Source of the DNA: Bacteroidales bacterium
GTDB taxonomy: Bacteria; Bacteroidota; Bacteroidia; Bacteroidales; P3
DNA length: 32,513 nt
Reading direction: 5' to 3'
Assembly: GCA_017940465.1 (NCBI GenBank)
Contig: JAGAYN010000029.1
Location: forward strand, 1-32,513
Below, in pieces: positions 22,234-31,203 of the stretch. Position numbers and translations under genes: made by a program. The notes beneath the pieces were generated by a model. That model did no database searches. It was not told the DNA's origin and worked only from the letters and a program-made list of their open reading frames with translations. How positions within the stretch are numbered: the first letter of the stretch is position 1; each line of letters opens with the position of its first letter.

Positions 22234-23217
22234 CTATCGTATGCCGCGGGCGTTGAGGGCGCGGTGGAAGGCGTTGGCGTTGGCGTTGTGCTGGGCCAGG
22301 GTGGCGGCGAAGCGGTGGGTGCCGTCCATGGCCTCGGAGGCGCAGAAGTAGAGGTAGTCGGTCTGCGGGGCGGCGAGCACGGCGTCGACGCTGGCCGCCG
22401 AGGGCAGGCAGATGGGCGACGGCGGCAGGCCGGTGTGGAGGTAGGTGTTGTAGGGGCTCTCGGTGGCGAGATGCTGGTGGAGGATGCGCCGCAGCGTGAA
22501 GTCGCCCACGGCGTACTTCACCGTCGGGTCGGCCTGCAGCGGCATGCCGCGCTTCAGCCGGTTGAGGTACACGCTGGCTACCAGCGGCTTCTCCGGGTTG
22601 TGGTTGGTCTCTTCCTCCACAATCGAGGCGAGCACCACGATGTCGCGCCGCGTGAGTGTCGTGCCGCAGAGGGCGACGGTGCTGTCCACCCCTCGCCGCT
22701 GCCAGAAGCGGGCGTATTCCTGTTGCATCCGGGCGAGGAATTCGTCGGGAGGGGTGGTCCAGTATACCTCATAGGTGTCGGGACGCACCAGGTGGAAAGT
22801 GCTGCTGTCGAAGCCGTAGTTGTCGGCTTCCAGCTGCCGGGACAGGTAGTCGTTGAGCTGCGCGGGCATGCGGAAGCGGCCCAGGGTGAGCCGTATGGGT
22901 GCCTGCTGTCCGTGGGCCAGTTGGCGTGCCAGGGGGAGGATCCGTGTGTGTGGTTGCACCAGGTAGCTCCCGGCTGGCACCCGCCGTCCGCTGGGGCGGT
23001 AGAGGCGGTAGCAGAGTTTGAACACGGCGCTGTGGTTCACCACGCCGGCGGTGCACAGGCTGTCGGCCATCGCGTCGGTGGTGGTGCCCAGGGGCAGGTA
23101 GATGCGTGTCGGCTCGCTGTTGCCGGTGCTGCGGCTGAGGCAGTAGGCGGTGGCCGCAGTGGCCGCAAGCGCCAGGGCAAGGATGGAGCAAAGGATTGTT
23201 TTGGTTGTTCGGGTCAT
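22234..23217 (-). CDS. mltG: endolytic murein transglycosylase MltG
   Basis: The product has 327 residues. One N-terminal transmembrane helix (about 8-26) anchors a periplasmic enzyme with a LysM-like part (LPLGTTTDAMADSLCTAGVV) and the YceG catalytic domain: RPDTYEVYW, VLASIVEEETN with the catalytic Glu expected at about 201, VASVYLNRLKRGMPLQADPTV, and SPYNTYLHTGLPPSPICLPS. MltG cuts nascent glycan strands and helps set their length. It is the last gene of the topA-led minus run, 22 nt after the GNAT gene. The family motifs are complete, so it should be active. Confidence 0.94.
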   Translation of the reverse strand: MTRTTKTILCSILALALAATAATAYCLSRSTGNSEPTRIYLPLGTTTDAMADSLCTAGVVNHSAVFKLCYRLYRPSGRRVPAGSYLVQPHTRILPLARQLAHGQQAPIRLTLGRFRMPAQLNDYLSRQLEADNYGFDSSTFHLVRPDTYEVYWTTPPDEFLARMQQEYARFWQRRGVDSTVALCGTTLTRRDIVVLASIVEEETNHNPEKPLVASVYLNRLKRGMPLQADPTVKYAVGDFTLRRILHQHLATESPYNTYLHTGLPPSPICLPSAASVDAVLAAPQTDYLYFCASEAMDGTHRFAATLAQHNANANAFHRALNARGIR

Positions 23218-23239
23218 GGATGAGCGGTGGTGTTGTTCT

Positions 23240-23623
23240 TTATTCAGTGCTGATTATCATTTGCATGCGGATGGTGTCCACATAGCCTCCGTCCACGGAC
23301 AGCCATTCGCGGAAGCGGCCGCACTCTGTGTAGCCCGCCTTGCGGAAGAGGGTCAGCGAGGCGGTGTTGGTGGCGGCGATGTCGGCATAGAACTGGTGCA
23401 GCGTTCCGCGATACTGGGCGGACAAGGCTTCAAGCATGGCCAGGGCATGGCCTTGCCGGCGGTGCCCGGTGGCCACCGCAATGCCGACGGCGCAACGGCG
23501 GTTGAGGGGGTCGAAGGCGTAGAGGTCCACGCATCCATAGGGCAGGGCGTAGAGCCGCAGGCTGCCGGAGGAGAGGCTTGCCCCCTCCTCGGCCACCAGT
23601 GTTATGTCGTTTCCAGCTTTCAA
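23240..23623 (-). CDS. GNAT acetyltransferase, N-terminally truncated
   Basis: The product has up to 127 residues from a TTG at 23623; no ATG exists before the core. What is present is the later part of a RimJ/RimL-like GNAT fold: RLYALPYGCVDLYAFDPLNRR, the acetyl-CoA loop VATGHRRQGHALAML (Q/RxxGxG/A type), LHQFYADIAATNTASLTLFRKAGY and a final strand. The first 40 or so residues usual in this family (the opening strand and helices 1-2) are missing, and the upstream frame is closed by a stop within the 3' part of recG. It may be a pseudogene or a shortened protein; the core sequence is otherwise undamaged. It is 16 nt from recG. Confidence 0.7.
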   Translation of the reverse strand: MKAGNDITLVAEEGASLSSGSLRLYALPYGCVDLYAFDPLNRRCAVGIAVATGHRRQGHALAMLEALSAQYRGTLHQFYADIAATNTASLTLFRKAGYTECGRFREWLSVDGGYVDTIRMQMIISTE

Positions 23624-23639
23624 TTTCCGATGGTTCAGT

Positions 23640-25721
23640 TTATGAAATCTTGCCCCAGAGCATCTTGTTCTTGGAGCGTGCTATGTGCTGTTGCAGCATG
23701 GGGTAGCGCGAGAGGGTGGGGTCGGCGGCTAGGAGGTCGCGCACGGTGTCGCGCGTGGCGCGCACCAGGGGCTCGTCGTCCACGATGTCGGCCAGCCGCA
23801 GGTCGAGGATGCCGCTCTGCTGCAGCCCCTGTATGTCGCCCGGTCCGCGCAGGCGGAGGTCGGCCTCGGCAATCTGGAAGCCGTCGGAGGTGGCGCACAT
23901 GGTGCGGATGCGCTCGCGCGAGTTGGAGGCCAGGTTGTCTTTGGTCATGAGGATGCAGTAGCTCTGCCCGCCGCCGCGCCCCACGCGCCCCCGCAACTGG
24001 TGCAGCTGCGAGAGGCCGAAGCGCTCGGCGTTCTCGATGACCATCACGGTGGCGTTGGGCACATCCACCCCCACCTCTATCACCGTGGTGGCCACCATGA
24101 TGTGGGTCTCGCCGCGCTTGAAGCGTTGCATCTCGCTCTCTTTCTCTTCCGCCGTCAGCCGTCCGTGCACCATGGATGTCTGGTATTGCGGCCGAGGGAA
24201 GTAGCTGTGCACCATCTCCAGCCCGTCGAGGAGGTTCTTGAGGTCCGTCTTCTCGCTCTCCTCGATGAGGGGGTAGACGATGTAGGCCTGCCGTCCGGCG
24301 TCGATCTGCTCCTTCAGGAAGTGGAACACCCGCAGGCGGTTGCCTTCCAGACGGTGGTAGGTGCGCACGGGTTGGCGGCCGGGGGGCAGCTCGTCGATGA
24401 CGGAGCAGTCGAGGTCGCCGTATACGGTCATGGCCAGGGTGCGCGGTATGGGGGTGGCGGTCATCACCAGCACATGTGGCGGCACCGCGCTTTTGGTCCA
24501 GAGACGCGAGCGTTGCTGCACGCCGAAACGGTGCTGCTCGTCGATGACCACCAGCCCCAGGTCGTGGAATTCCACGTCGTCCTCTATCAGGGCATGGGTG
24601 CCGATGAGGATCTGCACTTCGCCTTCGGCCAGCCGTTGCTTGGTCTTCCGCTTCTGTGCCGCGCGGAGGGAGCCGGTGAGGAGCGCCACTTCGACGGGCA
24701 TCCCCTCGAGCATGCGCTGGAAGGTGGCGAAGTGTTGCTGCGCCAGTATCTCGGTCGGTGCCATGAGGCATGCCTGGCATCCGTTGTCCAGCGCCAGCAG
24801 CATGCACATCAGGGCCACCAGCGTCTTGCCGCTTCCCACGTCGCCCTGCACCAGACGGTTCATCTGGCGCCCGGAGCGCATGTCGTCGTGCACCTCGCGG
24901 ATGACGCGTTTCTGCGCGCCGGTGAGGGGGAAGGGTATCTTCTGGCTGTAGAATTGGTTGAAGTGTTCGCCCACGCGGCTGAAGACACGCCCCTGGGAGG
25001 CGGTGACGCGTTGCTGGTGGGCGTACTGGTAGTCCAGCTGCAGGAAGAAGAGTTCCTCGAACTTGAGGCGTGTGCGCGCCTGTTCGAGGGCCTGTGGACT
25101 GGTGGGGTAGTGTATGTTGATGTATGCCTCGCGGCGTGGCATGAGGCGGAAATGCTGCAGGATGGGGTCGGGGAGGGTCTCGGGGAGGGCGGGGAGGAGG
25201 GCGACGAGGGTCTCTGTGATGCGCGCCAGGGCCCGGGTGCCGAGGCCGGCGGACTTCATCTTCTCGGTGGTGTTGTAGACGGGGAGGTAGGGCTGGCGCG
25301 AGTCGACGGTGGCCGTGGCGGGCTCCAGCTCGGGGTGGGAGAGTTGCCATTGCCCGTTGTAGAGCGAGGGTTTTCCCATGATGAGGTAGGTGACGTTGGG
25401 CTTCAGCCGCTCGCGAACCCACTTGGTGCCGGCGAACCATACCAGCTGGAGGGTGCCCGTGCCGTCGTGGAAGTCGCAGGTGAGGCGCTCGCGGAACTTG
25501 CCTGTGGCGGTGGTTTGCAGGTTGGCCACCTGCCCCTTCAGCACCACATATTGCTCCTCCGTCAGGCCGGCCACGGTGGCCATCACCGAGCGGTCTATGT
25601 AGCGGTAGGGGATATGCTCCAGCAGGTCGCCCACGGTGCGCACGCCCAGCTCGGCGGCCAGCACTTTGGCCCGTTGGGGACCCACGCCTTTGAGGTAGAC
25701 TATGTCGTCGCTGAGTTGCAT
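23640..25721 (-). CDS. recG: ATP-dependent DNA helicase RecG
   Basis: The product has 693 residues. The N-terminal wedge/OB domain starts LKGVGPQRAKVLAAELG and includes VLKGQVANLQ and LQLVWFAG. The superfamily 2 motor has Walker A GDVGSGKT (293-300), the DEQH box (394-397), TATPIPRTLAMTVYGDLD, and motif V/VI ATTVIEVGVDVPNAT and QLHQLRGRVGRGG. The C-terminal TRG wedge has LASNSRERIRTMCATSDGFQIAEADLRLRGPGDIQG. RecG remodels stalled forks and R-loops. It overlaps coaD by 22 nt at its start, and the GNAT fragment begins 16 nt after its stop; both neighbours are shortened on the side facing recG. Confidence 0.96.
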   Translation of the reverse strand: MQLSDDIVYLKGVGPQRAKVLAAELGVRTVGDLLEHIPYRYIDRSVMATVAGLTEEQYVVLKGQVANLQTTATGKFRERLTCDFHDGTGTLQLVWFAGTKWVRERLKPNVTYLIMGKPSLYNGQWQLSHPELEPATATVDSRQPYLPVYNTTEKMKSAGLGTRALARITETLVALLPALPETLPDPILQHFRLMPRREAYINIHYPTSPQALEQARTRLKFEELFFLQLDYQYAHQQRVTASQGRVFSRVGEHFNQFYSQKIPFPLTGAQKRVIREVHDDMRSGRQMNRLVQGDVGSGKTLVALMCMLLALDNGCQACLMAPTEILAQQHFATFQRMLEGMPVEVALLTGSLRAAQKRKTKQRLAEGEVQILIGTHALIEDDVEFHDLGLVVIDEQHRFGVQQRSRLWTKSAVPPHVLVMTATPIPRTLAMTVYGDLDCSVIDELPPGRQPVRTYHRLEGNRLRVFHFLKEQIDAGRQAYIVYPLIEESEKTDLKNLLDGLEMVHSYFPRPQYQTSMVHGRLTAEEKESEMQRFKRGETHIMVATTVIEVGVDVPNATVMVIENAERFGLSQLHQLRGRVGRGGGQSYCILMTKDNLASNSRERIRTMCATSDGFQIAEADLRLRGPGDIQGLQQSGILDLRLADIVDDEPLVRATRDTVRDLLAADPTLSRYPMLQQHIARSKNKMLWGKIS

Positions 25722-26134
25722 GGGTGCAGGAGGCGTTCGCGTTCGAGGGTGGAGGAGATGTCGATATGGTCGGGGTCGGCCATCAGCAGGAGGGTCTCTA
25801 TTTTGGGGTCCTGCCGGCGGTTGACAGCGGCGACGGTCTGCTCGTATTCCAGGTCCTTGGCGGTGCGTATGCCGCGGATGATGGCCTGGGCGCCGAGGCG
25901 GTGGCAGAGGTCGATGGTCATGCCGGTGTAGCTGACGGCCTCCACCGTGGGGCAGTCGGCCAGCATGGTGCGGATGCGCTCCAGGCGCTCCTCGGTGGAG
26001 AAGAGGTATTGCTTCTCGCTGTTCACGCCCACGGCCACGTAGACACGCTCAAACAGCGGCAGCACGCGGCGCAGCACGGCCTCGTGGCCTTCGGTGAAGG
26101 GGTCGAACGACCCGGGGAATATTGCGGTTGCCAT
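25700..26134 (-). CDS. coaD: phosphopantetheine adenylyltransferase, short C-terminus
   Basis: The product has 144 residues and makes dephospho-CoA from ATP and 4'-phosphopantetheine. Motifs: FPGSFDPFTEGH (T/HxGH), VGVNSEKQYLFSTEERLERI, IIRGIRTAKDLEYE, and DIDISSTLERER (ISSTxxR). The ATG at 26134 begins the nucleotidyl-transferase strand MATAIFPGSF. After ISSTLER the sequence reads ERLLHPCNSATT instead of the usual ...L...gdvs.fvPe.. helix and tail, so it is about ten residues shorter than related enzymes; this is the part overlapping recG. Active-site motifs are intact, so function is likely retained. It lies 13 nt after the barrel gene. Confidence 0.92.
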   Translation of the reverse strand: MATAIFPGSFDPFTEGHEAVLRRVLPLFERVYVAVGVNSEKQYLFSTEERLERIRTMLADCPTVEAVSYTGMTIDLCHRLGAQAIIRGIRTAKDLEYEQTVAAVNRRQDPKIETLLLMADPDHIDISSTLERERLLHPCNSATT

Positions 26135-26147
26135 GGTGTGTGTGGTT

Positions 26148-26852
26148 CTAGAATACCCAGAGCAGTCGTATGCTGAGGGAGTTGTTTTGGCAGTCGTTGA
26201 TGAAGGTCTTCCACTTGGGTTGCATCTGCACGGTGCCGTCGGCATCGGTGACGATGTTGCCCTCGGCGTCGCGTTTGGGCTCGTTGCCGTCGCTCTGTTT
26301 GAAGTGCCAGTCGCGTTTTACGGCGATGAGGGAGTACTGCCACCGTATGTTGAGCATCAACTTGCGCCAGACGAAGAAGCGCAGGTCGGCCACCACACCC
26401 AGGTCGTTGCTCAGGAATTTCAGGTCGTTGGTGTCGGGAAAGAAACTGTCGGGGTAGCGGATGCGCATGCGGGCCTGGTTGGTGAGGCGGCTGTAGTTGA
26501 GGCCGAGGCCGAAGAGCATGCCGCCCCAGGGGTCGCGGTAGTGCACCATGAGGGGGATGTCGGCGTAGTTGAGGGTGAGGTCGAGGCTGTAGGGGTTGCC
26601 GGTTCCGTTGTAGGAGCCGCGCTGCGAGAAGAGGGCTTCGACCGAGAGGTTCCAGTCGCCGTGGCGGTCGAGGGCGGCGATGGCGCCCACGCCGCCGGTG
26701 TAGCCCCACTTGCGGAAGCCTTTCAGTTCGTCGCCTTCCACCTGCGAGAGGGTGGCGCCCGACGAGACGAAGCCGTGGATGCGCTGCCCGTGCAGCGGGA
26801 GGGAGGCCAGCAGGGCGGCGGCCAGGAGCAGGGTTTGGAGGGTGTTTTTCAT
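26148..26852 (-). CDS. outer-membrane beta-barrel protein (PorT-like)
   Basis: The product has 234 residues. The signal peptide MKNTLQTLLLAAALLASLPLHGQ precedes a small barrel with amphipathic strands alternating with Gly and aromatics: GFVSSGATLSQVEGDELKGF, GYTGGVGAIAAL, WNLSVEALFSQRGSY, LDLTLNYADIPLMVHY, GGMLFGLGLNYSRLT and ending SLSIRLLWVF with the terminal Phe typical of outer-membrane proteins. The Q-hydrophobic-GaxxS start and YADIPLM are characteristic of PorT/outer membrane beta-barrel families of Bacteroidota. The start overlaps the glycosyltransferase stop (ATGA). Its position after a glycan gene may mean an envelope-assembly or export role, but this is not shown. Confidence 0.87.
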   Translation of the reverse strand: MKNTLQTLLLAAALLASLPLHGQRIHGFVSSGATLSQVEGDELKGFRKWGYTGGVGAIAALDRHGDWNLSVEALFSQRGSYNGTGNPYSLDLTLNYADIPLMVHYRDPWGGMLFGLGLNYSRLTNQARMRIRYPDSFFPDTNDLKFLSNDLGVVADLRFFVWRKLMLNIRWQYSLIAVKRDWHFKQSDGNEPKRDAEGNIVTDADGTVQMQPKWKTFINDCQNNSLSIRLLWVF

Positions 26853-28738
26853 ATCTTGTTCCAGTTTTTGACGAGGATGGCGGCGTCGGTGGAGGGCTTG
26901 TAGTGGTGCATGTAGCGCAGGGTGAGGTCCTCCTGGAGGCGTTGCGGTGCCGAGGGGAATATGTCGGCGGGCGAGAAGCGGCCGGGGCGGCCGCTGTAGC
27001 CCACCCAGGTAAGGCGCCCGGCGAGCACCTGGAGGCAGTGCTTCGCGTAGGAGCCTTTGTGCTGTTGGAACCATATCAGGAGCGGTGTGGCCAGCAGCAG
27101 CAGGGCGGCGGTGCCGATGTCGAAGAGGCGTTTGCGGCGGCGGTTGGTGTCGGTGCTCACGGTGTCGAGGTAGACCTCGTCGCGCGCCAGTATGCCTCCG
27201 GTGCCGATGATGAAGTCGCCTTCGGCGGGGGCTATCTTGTATTCCACGCCCGAGGTGTGGAGTTCTTCCATGAGGGTGATGATGCTGCGCAGGTCCATGT
27301 CGGCGCCGCAGAAGACCACCTCCTCGATGCGTTCTATGCGGATGCGTTCGCGCAGGCGGTGGGGGGCGGGGTCGTGGTCGGTGAGGAGGCTGCTTTCGGG
27401 CACGCCGAGGGCGAGGTAGAGTTGGCGGACGCGGCCGCTTTCTTCGAGGCTTCCCACGATGAGGGTGTTGCCGCGGCGGCGTGTGCGGAGGGCGTAGCCC
27501 TTGACGCCGAGGGCGCTGAGGGCGGCGCGGTTGGCCAGGGTGGCGGCGATGGTCCAGAGCGATCCGGCGAGCAGCAGCATGCGCGAATAGCGTTGGTGTT
27601 CGTCGAGGAGGGAGTAGAAGGCGAGCAGGAGCAGCAGTCCGATACCCATGCCGCGCACGATGCGCCCGAGGCGCAGGGGCTTGTCGTAGCCGCCGCTGAG
27701 CCAGCTGCAGGCCATCAGCACGAGGATGTAGGCCGGGATGACGGCGAGGGTGTAGAGCGGGGGGTAGAAGGCGTAGTCGCCACGCCACCACACGGCCCAT
27801 ATCTGTTTCAGGAGCACGAAGCCCCCATAGGCGACCGCGAAGTCCAGTGCCGGCACCGCCAGGCGGCGGGCCGTGGCGCCCAGCCACGTCATCGCCGCCC
27901 TGAACCAGATGGCCACGTGCAGCAGGGCGCGGAAGAGGCGCGCGTTGCGGCCGCTGTGGTACTTGCTGACGAAGATGGACATGGCGTTGTAGAAGGTGTA
28001 GACGTAGTTGAGCGACCCTTTCTTGGTGCTTTCACCCTTGTAGTGTATGATGTGGGTCTGCGGCAGGTAGCGGTTGGTGAACCCGGCCTGGCGTATGCGC
28101 CAGGAGTAGTCGATGTCTTCGCCGTACATGAAGTAGCTTTCGTCGAGGCCGCCGATGCGGCTGTATGCCTCGCGGGTGACCATGAGGAAGGCGCCGGGCA
28201 TGATGTCGATTTCGGCGGCCTGGTCGTCGGGTAGGTGGCCCATGTAGTAGGCCGCCAGGCGGCGCGAGCGGGGGAAGAGGCGGGCCAGTCCGCAGAGTTT
28301 GCAGAAGGCGGCCTGGGGGGTGGGGAAGCCTCGCTTGCTTTCGCGCAGGTAGCGTCCCTCGCCGTCGACCATCTTCACGCAGAGGCCACCGCATTCGGGG
28401 TGGGCGGCGAGGTGGTCGAGGCACTGCACGAAGGTGTCGCTTTCGACCAGCGTGTCGGGGTTGAGCAGCAGGAGCACGTCGCCCGTGGCCTGGCCGAGGG
28501 CCTGGTTGTTGGCGCGGGCGAAGCCGACGTTGTCGTGGTTCTCGATGAGGTGGACCTGGGGATAGTCGCTGCGGACCATCTCCACGCTCCCGTCCACCGA
28601 GTCGTTGTCCACCACCCATACCTCCAACTCCAGCGTGCTTCCGTCGGAAAGCGTCCGGTCGGAGTGGTACACCGACGCCAGGCACTGCTTGAGGAAGTAC
28701 TTGACGTTGTAGTTCACTATGGCTATCGACAGCTTCAT
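26849..28738 (-). CDS. GT2 glycosyltransferase fused to a sugar-phosphate-transferase-like membrane module
   Basis: The product has 629 residues. Residues 1-265 are a GT-A family 2 enzyme of the rhamnosyltransferase type: SIAIVNYNV, VVDNDSVDGS (44-51), NHDNVGFARANNQAL, LLNPDTL (91-97), PGAFLMVTREAY and FMYGEDIDYSWRIRQAGF. Four hydrophobic helices at about 297-315, 328-346, 362-377 and 386-404 follow, then a Rossmann-like part (GNTLIVGSLEESGRVRQL, VVFCGADMDL), as in polyisoprenyl-phosphate sugar transferases. The last part starts KRLFDIGTAALLLLATPLLIW but has only about 95 residues and no R-x-G...F acidic catalytic core; LAGRLTWVGYSG recalls the end of that domain. The transferase module therefore looks eroded. 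The gene is 21 nt after topA. Confidence 0.88.
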   Translation of the reverse strand: MKLSIAIVNYNVKYFLKQCLASVYHSDRTLSDGSTLELEVWVVDNDSVDGSVEMVRSDYPQVHLIENHDNVGFARANNQALGQATGDVLLLLNPDTLVESDTFVQCLDHLAAHPECGGLCVKMVDGEGRYLRESKRGFPTPQAAFCKLCGLARLFPRSRRLAAYYMGHLPDDQAAEIDIMPGAFLMVTREAYSRIGGLDESYFMYGEDIDYSWRIRQAGFTNRYLPQTHIIHYKGESTKKGSLNYVYTFYNAMSIFVSKYHSGRNARLFRALLHVAIWFRAAMTWLGATARRLAVPALDFAVAYGGFVLLKQIWAVWWRGDYAFYPPLYTLAVIPAYILVLMACSWLSGGYDKPLRLGRIVRGMGIGLLLLLAFYSLLDEHQRYSRMLLLAGSLWTIAATLANRAALSALGVKGYALRTRRRGNTLIVGSLEESGRVRQLYLALGVPESSLLTDHDPAPHRLRERIRIERIEEVVFCGADMDLRSIITLMEELHTSGVEYKIAPAEGDFIIGTGGILARDEVYLDTVSTDTNRRRKRLFDIGTAALLLLATPLLIWFQQHKGSYAKHCLQVLAGRLTWVGYSGRPGRFSPADIFPSAPQRLQEDLTLRYMHHYKPSTDAAILVKNWNKI

Positions 28739-28759
28739 GGGGCGGTGCGGTCGGGGTGG

Positions 28760-31081
28760 CTACTTCTTGCGGCCTTTCTTTCCGGCGTTGCTGATGATGT
28801 CGAGGGCCTGTTCGAGGGTGAGGGTGAGGGGGTCGGTGCCTTTGGCCAGGCGGTAGTTGTCGCCGTTGTAGGTGAGGTAGGGGCCGAAGCGGCCGATGTT
28901 GCTGGTCACCGCCTCGCCGTTGTGGATGCCGATTTCGTGGGGGTAGATTTTCTTCAGGGCCTCTTTCTGTTCCTCGGCTTCGCGCTTGCTGCGGATGATT
29001 TCGATGCAGCGGTCGAGGGAGACCTCGTAGGGGTCGTCGTTCTTGCCGAGCGAGTAGAACTTGCTGTTGTGGCGCACGTAGGGGCCGAATTTGCCGATGG
29101 AGACGGTTACCTCCTTCTCCTCGAACTGGCCGAGGGTGCGGGGCAGGGCGAAGAGGCCGAGGGCTTCGTCGAGGGTGATGGTCTCGATGCTCTGGCCTTT
29201 TTTCATGCTTGCGAAGAGGGGTTTCTCGTCGGTGTTGGTCTCTCCGATCTGGACGAGGGTGCCGTAGCGGCCGATTTTGGCGTAGACGTTCTTGCCGCTT
29301 TTGGGGTCGCTGCCCAGCAGGCGGCTGCCGGTGGTGCGCTGGCTGGTCTGTTGGGTCTGGCGGATGTTCTTGTGAAAGGGCACATAGAAGCGGTCGATCA
29401 CCTTGCGCCATTCCTGCTTGCCGTCGGCGATGTCGTCGAAGTCCTTCTCCACCGTGGCGGTGAAGTTGTAGTCCATGATGTCGGCGAAGTGGTCCATGAG
29501 GAAGTTGTTCACCACGCATCCGATGTCGGTGGGGAAGAGTTTTCCCTTCTCGGCGTAGCCCTTTTCGGTCTTCTCGGTGCGCTTGGTCTGGCCGCCTTTG
29601 AGGCTGAGGACCACCGTGTGGCGGCTTTCGCCCTCGCGGTCTTCCTTGTTGACGTACTCGCGTTTGAGGATGGTGCTGATGGTGGGGGCGTAGGTGGAGG
29701 GGCGGCCGATGCCGAGGTCCTCGAGTTTCTTCACGAGGCTGGCCTCGGTGTAGCGGGGCGGGTGCTGGGTGTAGTGCTGGGCGGCCTCGCAGAGTTCGAG
29801 CGACATCAGGGTCCCTTCCGGCAGGCGCGGCAGCAGGCGTGCGGTGCCTTCCTCCTGCTCGTCGTCGGTGCTTTCCATGTAGACCTTCAGGAAGCCGTCG
29901 AACTTCACCTGCTCGCCCGTGCACTGGAAGGCGAGGGGGCTGGTGCTGACGCCGATTTCCATCTCGGTCTTCTCCAGTTCGGCGTCGGCCATCTGGCTGG
30001 CCACGGTGCGCTTCCATATCAGCTCGTAGAGCCTCCGCTGGGCGCTCTCGATGTTGAGGGTCTGGGCCTCGAGGTTGGTGGGGCGGATGGCCTCGTGGGC
30101 CTCCTGGGCCCCCTTGGTTTTGGTCTGGTAGCGGCGGGTCTTGACGTACTCCTCGCCGTATTGGGCGGCGATCTCTTTCTTGGCCATGGAGAGGGCCAGG
30201 TCGGAGAGGTTCACGCTGTCGGTACGCATGTAGGTGATGTATCCGCTCTCGTAGAGCTGCTGCGCCACCTGCATGGTGCGGGCCACGCTGAAGCCCAGCT
30301 TGCGGCTGGCCTCCTGCTGGAGGGTGCTGGTGGTGAAGGGCGGGGCGGGGGTGCGGCGGGCGGGCTTGGTCTCCACCTTGGTCACCTTGAAGGAGGCCCC
30401 GACCAGCGCGTCGAGGAACTGCTGCGCCTCGGCCTCGGTCTCGAAGTGGCGGCTCAGCTCGGCCGCGATGCCCTTGGTGGCGTTCACGGGGCGCAGCTGC
30501 GCCGTCACGCGGAAGTAGGGGTGGCTCTGGAAGTTCTTGATCTCCTCCTCGCGCTCCACGATGAGGCGCACCGCCACGCTCTGCACGCGCCCGGCGCTCA
30601 GGGCCGGCTTGATCTTGCTCCACAGGATGGGGCTTATCTCGTAGCCCACCAGGCGGTCCAGCACGCGGCGCGCCTGCTGGGCGTCCACCAGGTGCATGTC
30701 TATCTTCCGCGGGTGCTCGATGGCGTGGAGGATGGCCGTCTTGGTGATTTCGTTGAAGACGATGCGCTGCGTCGTCTCGGGGTCCAGCTTGAGCGTCTCC
30801 TGCAGGTGCCACGCGATGGCCTCTCCCTCGCGGTCCTCATCGGACGCCAGCCACACCTTCTCCGCGCCCTTCACGGCCTTCTGCAGCTCGTGCACCAGCG
30901 CCTTCTTGTCGTCGCTCACCTGGTATTGAGGCTCGTAATCCGCCTCCACGTCGATGCTCATCTCCTTCTTCGCCAGGTCGCGTATGTGGCCGTAACTCGA
31001 CTTCACGCTGTAGTCCTTGCCGAGGAACTTCTCAATGGTCTTCGCCTTGGCGGGCGACTCTACGATGACTAAATTCTTCAT
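28760..31081 (-). CDS. topA: DNA topoisomerase I
   Basis: The product has 773 residues. The Toprim domain starts MKNLVIVESPAKAKTIEKFL and contains SDEDREGEAIAWHL (80-93). The core has SAGRVQSVAVRLIVERE and the catalytic tyrosine, Tyr284, in ITYMRTDSVNL. GIGRPSTYAPTISTI is present downstream. Instead of Cys4 zinc fingers the C-terminus carries Toprim C-terminal repeats: IGRYGTLVQIGE, IGKFGPYVRHN and IGRFGPYLTYNGDNY, ending in a Lys/Arg tail. It relaxes negative supercoils. The ATG at 31081 is the conserved start; 14 extra in-frame codons upstream are Lys-rich and unlikely. It heads the long minus run. I see no TAnnTTTG in its upstream region. Confidence 0.96.
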   Translation of the reverse strand: MKNLVIVESPAKAKTIEKFLGKDYSVKSSYGHIRDLAKKEMSIDVEADYEPQYQVSDDKKALVHELQKAVKGAEKVWLASDEDREGEAIAWHLQETLKLDPETTQRIVFNEITKTAILHAIEHPRKIDMHLVDAQQARRVLDRLVGYEISPILWSKIKPALSAGRVQSVAVRLIVEREEEIKNFQSHPYFRVTAQLRPVNATKGIAAELSRHFETEAEAQQFLDALVGASFKVTKVETKPARRTPAPPFTTSTLQQEASRKLGFSVARTMQVAQQLYESGYITYMRTDSVNLSDLALSMAKKEIAAQYGEEYVKTRRYQTKTKGAQEAHEAIRPTNLEAQTLNIESAQRRLYELIWKRTVASQMADAELEKTEMEIGVSTSPLAFQCTGEQVKFDGFLKVYMESTDDEQEEGTARLLPRLPEGTLMSLELCEAAQHYTQHPPRYTEASLVKKLEDLGIGRPSTYAPTISTILKREYVNKEDREGESRHTVVLSLKGGQTKRTEKTEKGYAEKGKLFPTDIGCVVNNFLMDHFADIMDYNFTATVEKDFDDIADGKQEWRKVIDRFYVPFHKNIRQTQQTSQRTTGSRLLGSDPKSGKNVYAKIGRYGTLVQIGETNTDEKPLFASMKKGQSIETITLDEALGLFALPRTLGQFEEKEVTVSIGKFGPYVRHNSKFYSLGKNDDPYEVSLDRCIEIIRSKREAEEQKEALKKIYPHEIGIHNGEAVTSNIGRFGPYLTYNGDNYRLAKGTDPLTLTLEQALDIISNAGKKGRKK

Positions 31082-31203
31082 ATCTTCTCTCTTGTTTTGT
31101 TTCCTTGCTTGTTTTTGTTTCAACTGCCCCCGATAACGTATATATATTTTATTTATTGTACGCGTATGAAAAATATTTTTTCCCCGCCCTCGCCACCCTC
31201 TTG

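Noticed and set aside
28235-31072. 945-codon open frame opposite topA and the GT2 gene
   Set aside because: It is antisense to two well-conserved genes with all motifs intact and is a by-product of high third-position G+C.
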